From contig DLBG01000127.1 of NCBI GenBank assembly GCA_002494135.1, positions 1-9,899 on the forward strand: a DNA stretch of 9,899 nucleotides, given 5' to 3'. Below, one piece after another: positions 1 through 4,750 of this stretch. Position 1 is the first letter of the stretch, and every line of letters begins with the position of its first letter. The notes beneath the pieces were generated by a model, which searched no databases, had not been told where the DNA came from, and saw only the letters and a list, made by a program, of their open reading frames with translations. This DNA is from Lachnospiraceae bacterium UBA7027. GTDB lineage: Bacteria > Bacillota > Clostridia > Lachnospirales > Lachnospiraceae. The translations under genes and the position numbers were made by a program.

Positions 1-17
1 TTTTAATGATGAACATG

Positions 18-45
18 AAAAGAACCGAATTGCTTCGGTTCTTTT
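18..45. terminator. Hairpin terminator downstream of ytfJ, probably bidirectional
   Basis: A perfect 12-bp stem (18-29 with 34-45) closes a 4-nt loop, TTGC. On the minus strand it lies about 60 nt past the ytfJ stop and ends in a TTCTTTTC run, so it can end the ytfJ transcript. On the plus strand a longer T tract (42-49) follows the stem core, so it would work at least as well for a gene entering from the left. The rest of 1-104 shows no gene. Confidence 0.75.
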
Positions 46-104
46 TTTTGTACTCTTTTGCAGAGATAAAAATTTACTTTTTAATCCGGTTCTCTTTCGG
101 AATT

Positions 105-506
105 TTACTCTTCGTCTTCTTTTTTCAACGCAATCTTTCTTGCTTCGTCGTCCGTAATCTTGGAAGGATTTCCTTTTTCCTTAAAGCGGTCTACCAGATC
201 CGGAATCAGGTCGATAATCTTCGTCATAGTATCCTGGTTCTTGATATTGACAAGTTTCGTGCGTCCTTCATGGATTACTAAAATTGCCGACGGAGAAAGT
301 TTTGCACCCATACCGCCGCATCCGCCTCCGGACTTCTCTCCGTTTGCGCTGCCGGCACCGATACCGAATGAAACATCCACAAGCGGAATGATAATCGTAT
401 CGTCAATGTGGGTTGCCTCGCCGACAACGGTCTTGGATGATAAGAATCCGTCCATTCCGTTTAACAGTGAATCCACAACGCCGTTAAAATTCGTATTATT
501 TGCCAT
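105..506 (-). CDS. ytfJ: YtfJ/GerW family sporulation protein
   Basis: This 133-residue protein matches the GerW/YtfJ family in length and pattern. An N-terminal helix (about 8-20) leads to a segment with IIIPLVDVSFGIG at about 38-50, then a glycine-rich stretch with GGGCGGMG at about 60-67, then a strand region (SPSAILVI, about 72-79), and finally a charged tail. In Bacillus subtilis the homologue is made in the forespore and is needed for normal spore germination. The biochemical role is unknown. The start is well set: GGGAGG at 516-521 lies 9 nt upstream of ATG 504-506. The gene overlaps the end of the DUF2953 gene by 11 nt, so the two are probably translationally coupled. The same ytfI-ytfJ order is known in Bacillus. 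The cysteine in the glycine-rich loop is a small oddity. Presence suggests, but does not prove, a spore former. Confidence 0.92.
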   Translation of the reverse strand: MANNTNFNGVVDSLLNGMDGFLSSKTVVGEATHIDDTIIIPLVDVSFGIGAGSANGEKSGGGCGGMGAKLSPSAILVIHEGRTKLVNIKNQDTMTKIIDLIPDLVDRFKEKGNPSKITDDEARKIALKKEDEE

Positions 507-1476
507 GTCTTTTAACCTCCCTGATGATCAGTGCAACGACTTTTCTTACATTTCTGCTTAAAAATGCACGTAAAACGAAGAATACGAATACGATTACATG
601 GAATCTGCCTTTGAGATATCCTTCGCCTTCCATGATTTTATTGTTAAAATCCGCATCAAACCGAATCTGCTTCGGGAAATACGGATAAATCATGCTGTAA
701 TAGGCAACCGCCTTGGCGGTATCGGCCGGATTGTCTGCTCCGTAATGAATGTAAATACGGACTTTCCTGGGCCTTATATGCTTAATCATGCCGATAATGA
801 TCTTCTTTAAGACTAAAAACGCGGGTTTCACGCTCTTATGATGAAGAAGCCGCCAGTAATATTTTATAAGTTTGGTATAGTAACGTACCTTCTTTTGAAG
901 ATCGGTGACGTTCCGTTTGATATTATACCATTTTTCCGCAATTTTTTGAAAGAATTTTTCGACATTATTATAGATTTCATCAACCGATTTCGGGAACCTG
1001 ATCTTCGGAGCTTTCCCAAACTTCATGTAGTTTTCGATTTCTTCGTCGGTCAGTTCGTCGATTTCGGGCTCGGGCTCGTCCTCTTCGCCGGTGTCCCCGG
1101 TTCCTTGCGTATTGTTCTTATCTTCCGCGCCGGAATCGTCCGGTTTTAAATCGTCAGGGAGATCCGGGGCGACTTCGCCTTCGTCCGTCTCCTCCTCCCC
1201 TTTGATTAATTCCAGGATGTTCTTTTCAAAGACCGTAAACCAAAGGACTTTTGCCTGTACGAGCGGGTCCCCGTCTTCGTATTTGATGATAATACGGATT
1301 GCGTGAAACAGATAACTTAACTGGAATTTCGCCTTCGGGTCCTTTTTGTAATACGACGCCTCAATCTTATAAAAGAAAGGCCAGAACAGAATCACGGCAA
1401 AAATCAACAGAATCAAAGCCAGGATTCCGAGTAGGACGAAGCCGATGATTTTTAAGATGGTTAAAAATACACCCAT
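496..1476 (-). CDS. DUF2953 membrane protein (YtfI-like)
   Basis: The 326-residue product has an N-terminal transmembrane helix at about 7-34. A conserved segment at about 245-291 (YGADNPADTAKAV, then IYPYFP and a DADF motif) matches DUF2953 as found in Bacillus YtfI. A hydrophobic stretch at about 293-304 (RFHVIVFVFFVLRAF region) may be a second membrane contact. Between these lie an acidic, proline-rich, probably disordered insert at about 93-146 and a basic helical region at about 163-215. YtfI is shorter, as far as known, and the acidic insert explains much of the extra length. The start has AGGAGA at 1487-1492, 10 nt before ATG 1474-1476. It begins 5 nt after the stop of the upstream hypothetical gene and overlaps ytfJ by 11 nt. 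Function is unknown; the constant pairing with ytfJ suggests a role in sporulation or the spore envelope. Domain call is fairly sure. Confidence 0.82.
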   Translation of the reverse strand: MGVFLTILKIIGFVLLGILALILLIFAVILFWPFFYKIEASYYKKDPKAKFQLSYLFHAIRIIIKYEDGDPLVQAKVLWFTVFEKNILELIKGEEETDEGEVAPDLPDDLKPDDSGAEDKNNTQGTGDTGEEDEPEPEIDELTDEEIENYMKFGKAPKIRFPKSVDEIYNNVEKFFQKIAEKWYNIKRNVTDLQKKVRYYTKLIKYYWRLLHHKSVKPAFLVLKKIIIGMIKHIRPRKVRIYIHYGADNPADTAKAVAYYSMIYPYFPKQIRFDADFNNKIMEGEGYLKGRFHVIVFVFFVLRAFLSRNVRKVVALIIREVKRHGK

Positions 1477-1481
1477 ATTTG

Positions 1482-1919
1482 CTACGTCTCCTTTTCTTCG
1501 GAAGGCAATTCTTCCTCGGCGGGAAGTATTTCGTCGAATTCTTTTTTGATTTCGTCGTTGTCAATCAGTACATAGTTCTGATTCGGCGTAAATCCGTCAT
1601 TTGTGCCCACAGACTGAACATATTCTTTGTATGCGAGATTTGCATCTGCTTTATAAACTTCCTTGATGAAATGTTTTACGATGGCGATTGCAGGACGTTC
1701 GCTTCCTGCAAAGCCGATGACAATAGGCTCGTTTCTTTGAAAATACGGATAAATGAGATTGGAAATCTCCGTGAATTCCGGCCGATCGCCGTTTGCGGGA
1801 ATGTAAATGCAAATAAGAGGAAGCTTGTACAGTTTCTTCTCTTTCAAAGAAAAAAGCCTCTTTTTCGTAAGGATTTTTTTGCTGTTTTCGTCTACATATA
1901 CATTCGTTGAAAATTTCAT
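1482..1919 (-). CDS. Conserved-looking hypothetical protein upstream of DUF2953
   Basis: I do not recognise this 145-residue protein. It has no signal peptide or membrane helix and looks cytoplasmic. A basic start (about 13-32) is followed by strand-like LPLICIYIPA (33-42), a helix with the motif IYPYF (56-60), a second strand PIVIGFAGS (65-73), a helix (77-90), and an acidic tail rich in E and P (about 129-145). The alternating pattern suggests a small alpha/beta fold. I chose the ATG at 1917-1919, which has AGGA (1925-1928) 5 nt upstream. An in-frame ATG at 1932-1934 adds five residues, but its upstream region is the hairpin terminator of cheY, so it is the less likely start. The gene ends 5 nt before the DUF2953 gene and should be co-transcribed with it and ytfJ. 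Confidence 0.75.
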   Translation of the reverse strand: MKFSTNVYVDENSKKILTKKRLFSLKEKKLYKLPLICIYIPANGDRPEFTEISNLIYPYFQRNEPIVIGFAGSERPAIAIVKHFIKEVYKADANLAYKEYVQSVGTNDGFTPNQNYVLIDNDEIKKEFDEILPAEEELPSEEKET

Positions 1920-1938
1920 CGGATTCCTGCGCATGGAA

Positions 1939-1964
1939 AAGCCCCCGCGTACTTACGGGGGCTT
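1939..1964 (-). terminator. Hairpin terminator of the cheX-like/cheY unit
   Basis: AAGCCCCC (1939-1946) pairs with GGGGGCTT (1957-1964), extended by one G-C pair, over an 8-nt loop. On the minus strand it begins 5 nt after the cheY stop and ends in CTTTTCC, a short U run. The stem is very GC-rich; the short U run makes partial read-through possible. It abuts the start region of the next gene. Confidence 0.75.
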
Positions 1965-1968
1965 AATT

Positions 1969-2328
1969 TTACTTACTTAACTTCTCAACCATCTTTAAGA
2001 TGGCTTCTGCATCGAAAGGTTTGGTAACAAACTCGGAAGCCCCAAGTTTAATGGCATCCATCATTTTATTCTGCTGACCTGCAGCCGTAACCATAATGAC
2101 TTTCGCTTTGCTGTCATTTTCTTTGATGATTCGAAGTGCTTCCAATCCGTCCATAACCGGCATTGTGATATCCATGGTCACAACCTGCGGGGAGAATTCT
2201 TGGTACTTATCCACTCCGTCCTGTCCGTCCACGGCTTCTGCTACGATTTCGTGTCCGGCTCCTTCCAAAATGCCTCGTAAGATTTTACGGGATGTTCTGG
2301 AATCATCCACAATCAGAATTTTTGCCAT
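1969..2328 (-). CDS. cheY: Stand-alone CheY-type response regulator
   Basis: This is a single receiver domain of 119 residues with no output domain, the size of CheY. The acidic pocket D8-D9, the phospho-acceptor D53 (TMDITMP), the switch T81 (VTAAG), the aromatic F100 and the K103-P pair (TKPF) are all present, so it should be phosphorylated normally. ATG 2326-2328 is chosen because MAKILIVDD is the classic receiver start, and GGGGG (2338-2342) lies 9 nt upstream; an upstream in-frame ATG would add 17 residues overlapping the previous gene. The stop of the CheX-like gene is 1 nt away, giving tight translational coupling. No kinase or receptor is visible here, so the phosphate donor must be encoded elsewhere. 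A GC-rich hairpin follows the stop. Whether it controls a flagellar motor or another output cannot be told from the sequence. Confidence 0.93.
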   Translation of the reverse strand: MAKILIVDDSRTSRKILRGILEGAGHEIVAEAVDGQDGVDKYQEFSPQVVTMDITMPVMDGLEALRIIKENDSKAKVIMVTAAGQQNKMMDAIKLGASEFVTKPFDAEAILKMVEKLSK

Positions 2329-2329
2329 A

Positions 2330-3235
2330 TCAGTTAACCCCCTTAGCGATAATTTTATCACGGAACGCGGATACAACATTCACTCTGTTGCCCTTTACAT
2401 ATACGGGAAGGACGCAGAGACCGTCGATTTTACCTGCGCTTAATTCAAATTTACCTTCCGCATAAACGGGAGGAAGCATATCGATATTAAATTTCGGAGC
2501 ACAGTCGGAAGCAAACATTCCGTTGATGCAGTTAATCAGCTCGGCACAGGCGTCAAGGGCATCGAGATCGACTTTTTTAAAGTCCTCTTCACCGAATTTA
2601 CTTGCAATCGGAAGAAGCGCATCTGCTTCTCCGGAAAACGCAAGGAATGCTTCACCGTCACCTTTCAGTTCCTGAAGGGCGTAGTTTACGGTATCGGTAC
2701 TGCTTGCTCTATATGCTTTGTCGATATATAAATCGTTGTCAATCAGACGCATCAGCGTCTTTACACAAACCAGAATATGATTCTTCTGAAGTTCGTCCGT
2801 TTCAAGAGGCAGGAAAAGCGGAATCATTAAATCCGCGTCGCCGCTCTTTAAAAGATCCATGTCGGACTGGGTAAAGCCAAGTTCTTTCTGGAATTTCGCG
2901 AACTCTTCTTCCACCTCTTCAAGGGTCATTAAGTTTTCATTGGTGATTTCCTGAACAAAGGAAAGATACAGGTTACCCTGTTTGCCGAGAAGTCTTCCGA
3001 CCTGTTCATCGGTAAGATATCCTCTTTCAACGGCGATGTCGCCGAAACGTTTATCCAGTGTGGACTGAAGCTTGTTGACTTCGTCCGCCTGCTCAAGGCT
3101 CATCATTTTCTCGGAAACCGCAATCAGACCGAGTTTTACGCGAACCTTTTTCTGCTCCTCATAAACATGAGAAAGCTGCTCTGCACTGAGCTTTCCGGCA
3201 TTTTTTAAAAAATTGCCAAATAAAATATGTATCAT
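2330..3235 (-). CDS. CheX-like CheY phosphatase with N-terminal MshEN-like repeats
   Basis: The 301-residue protein appears to have two parts. Residues 5-116 are four tandem copies of a motif with an exact 29-residue period, beginning at F6, L35, F64 and F93. Each has a hydrophobic-Gly (Val in copy 4) start, a central [LM]-[ST]-x-E-[QE] block and usually a Gln near the end. This matches the 24+5 layout of the MshEN domain of type II/IV secretion ATPases. Residues ~120-301 fit CheX: D228-x3-E232-x2-N235 followed by P255/P256 matches the CheC/CheX/FliY phosphatase motif, with E232 and N235 the expected catalytic pair. The obvious role is dephosphorylation of the adjacent CheY. ATG 3233-3235 has GGGAGG 8 nt upstream (3244-3249); a longer in-frame start at 3304 would run through the promoter. 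Phosphatase assignment is likely, ligand binding uncertain. Confidence 0.8.
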   Translation of the reverse strand: MIHILFGNFLKNAGKLSAEQLSHVYEEQKKVRVKLGLIAVSEKMMSLEQADEVNKLQSTLDKRFGDIAVERGYLTDEQVGRLLGKQGNLYLSFVQEITNENLMTLEEVEEEFAKFQKELGFTQSDMDLLKSGDADLMIPLFLPLETDELQKNHILVCVKTLMRLIDNDLYIDKAYRASSTDTVNYALQELKGDGEAFLAFSGEADALLPIASKFGEEDFKKVDLDALDACAELINCINGMFASDCAPKFNIDMLPPVYAEGKFELSAGKIDGLCVLPVYVKGNRVNVVSAFRDKIIAKGVN

Positions 3236-3275
3236 GCAGGATACCTCCCCCAAATATAGTTCCCCATCCTTGAAA

Positions 3276-3304
3276 ATTATACAGAATTTTGAGAAAAAAG
3301 GCAA
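3276..3304 (-). promoter_or_regulatory. Sigma-A type promoter of the cheX-like/cheY unit
   Basis: On the minus strand, TTGCCT (3299-3304) and a perfect TATAAT (3276-3281) are separated by 17 bp. The -35 begins directly after the stop codon of the penicillin-binding protein. Transcription would start near 3268-3270, leaving a leader of about 34 nt that carries the GGGAGG site. The 69-bp gap shows no clear terminator for the upstream unit, so read-through is possible. Confidence 0.75.
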
Positions 3305-4750
3305 CTATTCTTGTGAATTTTCCTCAAAATAACAATCAAACAAACGCTTTGCCATCGGTACGGCATAGCTGGCTCCGGTACCGGCTCCTTCGAATATGAT
3401 CGTGACGCAGACCTGGGGATCTTCATAAGGCGCATATCCGGTAAACCAGGAATGGGAATTGTCGGAGCCTGAGGAAATCTCGGCGGATCCGGTTTTGCCG
3501 GCCGACGTATAGCCTACGTTTCTCAGTGCGGATGCTGTACCTTCCGTGATTACGGAATGCATGTAATCCGAAACGATGGCTGCGGTTTTCTCATCGATCA
3601 GATTTGCATAGACGGTCGGCTGATAGGTTTTCATGACTTCGCCGTTAAAATTCTCAATCCGGTCAACGAGCATCGGCTTCATCATCGATCCTTTATTGGC
3701 AATGCAGGCCGTAATCATATTCATGTGCATCGGAGTCATCAGCGTTTTACCCTGACCGATACTGCCCTGCACCACGTCGATATCGGAAGCCCCGACCTGA
3801 ATCGGAGTATGCGATTTGTTGTATTCGATGTCTAACGGAAGATCCGAATCAAAAAGCAGACTTTTTAAGGTTTTATCGTATCTTTCGCGGTCGAGGTCCA
3901 GGGAAATGGAAGCAAAAGCACAGTTACAGGACTGTGCAAAGGCACGTCTTAAATTCTCGTATCCGTGCACGGAATTGTGAAAACACGTGATTTTACGTCC
4001 CTCATAGGGGAAAGAGCCGTTGCACTGGTACGCAAAGCTTTCATGCGTATCGGGGTGTTCTTTGACGTATTCCAAAACATCGAGAATTTTAAATGTGGAA
4101 CCGGGCGGATACAGGCCCTGTGTGGCACGGTTTAAAAGAACCGAATTATCGGGATCTTCGACGATGTCTTCCCACTCGTATTCGATATTGTTCGGATCGA
4201 AACAGGGTTTGGAAACCATGGCCAGAATTCTGCCGGTTTTTACTTCGCTGACGACGATGGCTCCTTTGTAAACACCGAGCGCTTTATAGGCGCATTCCTG
4301 CATCGGAACGCTTAATGTGGTTACAACGGTATCGCCTTTGTCCTTTGTTCTGGTGATGTCGTTGTCGACCTTTGTTGCCAGGGATGCGTTTGAAGTAACC
4401 AGATTCATGTTCATGGAATTCTCGATACCGGTTTTACCCATGGTGGAAAAACCGACAACATGAGCAAACATGTCCCCGTAGGGATAGATTCTGGTCTCCG
4501 ATTCGTCGGTAACGTTTGTGCAGGCCAGAATTTCGCCGTCGGCGGATAAAATATTACCGCGCACGTTCTGATTGCCCAAAAGCGCCTGCCTGGGATTGTG
4601 CTCGTCACTGATAATGTCGTAGCTTTTGTTTCCGACAAAGAAAACAATGTTTACAATCAGTGCCGTGAACATGGCAAACAGTATAAGCCCGGTCCAGAAC
4701 TGCGGTGCTTTTAATACGTTGATCCAGTATTGCCTGTCAAATCTCTTCAA
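3305..4750 (-). CDS. Class B penicillin-binding protein (PbpA-like transpeptidase)
   Basis: This 481-residue protein is a single-pass membrane transpeptidase that cross-links peptidoglycan outside the membrane. A transmembrane helix at about 18-40 is followed by the short N-terminal block typical of PbpA-type enzymes (NPRQALLGNQNVRGNILS at 52-69; YPYGDMFAHVVG at 89-100; GIEN at 108-111). The transpeptidase domain has all three active-site motifs: S218-T-F-K221, S274-C-N276 and K419-T-G421. Cysteines 243 and 256 flank a loop conserved in this subfamily. There is no glycosyltransferase domain or PASTA repeat. The start is TTG (4748-4750), supported by AGAGGA 8 nt upstream (4759-4764), an in-frame stop at 4763-4765, and the absence of any ATG before residue 27, which lies inside the membrane helix. 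It overlaps the SEDS gene by 14 nt and is probably its cognate partner. Confidence 0.93.
   Translation of the reverse strand: MKRFDRQYWINVLKAPQFWTGLILFAMFTALIVNIVFFVGNKSYDIISDEHNPRQALLGNQNVRGNILSADGEILACTNVTDESETRIYPYGDMFAHVVGFSTMGKTGIENSMNMNLVTSNASLATKVDNDITRTKDKGDTVVTTLSVPMQECAYKALGVYKGAIVVSEVKTGRILAMVSKPCFDPNNIEYEWEDIVEDPDNSVLLNRATQGLYPPGSTFKILDVLEYVKEHPDTHESFAYQCNGSFPYEGRKITCFHNSVHGYENLRRAFAQSCNCAFASISLDLDRERYDKTLKSLLFDSDLPLDIEYNKSHTPIQVGASDIDVVQGSIGQGKTLMTPMHMNMITACIANKGSMMKPMLVDRIENFNGEVMKTYQPTVYANLIDEKTAAIVSDYMHSVITEGTASALRNVGYTSAGKTGSAEISSGSDNSHSWFTGYAPYEDPQVCVTIIFEGAGTGASYAVPMAKRLFDCYFEENSQE

Noticed and set aside
677..1755. Shared IYPYF segment and about 14 identical bases in the hypothetical gene and the DUF2953 gene, suggesting a duplication
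   Set aside because: The similarity stops within a few residues on both sides, and a match of this length is not rare by chance in 10 kb. I do not claim the proteins are related.
1479..1910. A 143-codon open frame on the plus strand opposite the hypothetical gene
   Set aside because: It is antisense to a frame with a better start and sensible spacing to its neighbours, its composition is rich in F, C and R with no domain pattern, and all other genes run on the minus strand. The same holds for the other plus-strand open frames, such as 160-561 and 838-1149.
3236..3304. Longer start for the CheX-like protein at 3304 adding 23 residues
   Set aside because: The added stretch would be translated through the promoter elements, lacks a good ribosome binding site, and lies before the first repeat; ATG 3233-3235 has GGGAGG at proper distance.
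3270..3330. Possible terminator after the PBP gene formed by GAGGAAAA and the TTTTTTCTC run
   Set aside because: The pairing is AU-rich with a G-U pair and a loop of about 19 nt, and the T run is used inside the promoter spacer; too weak to call.
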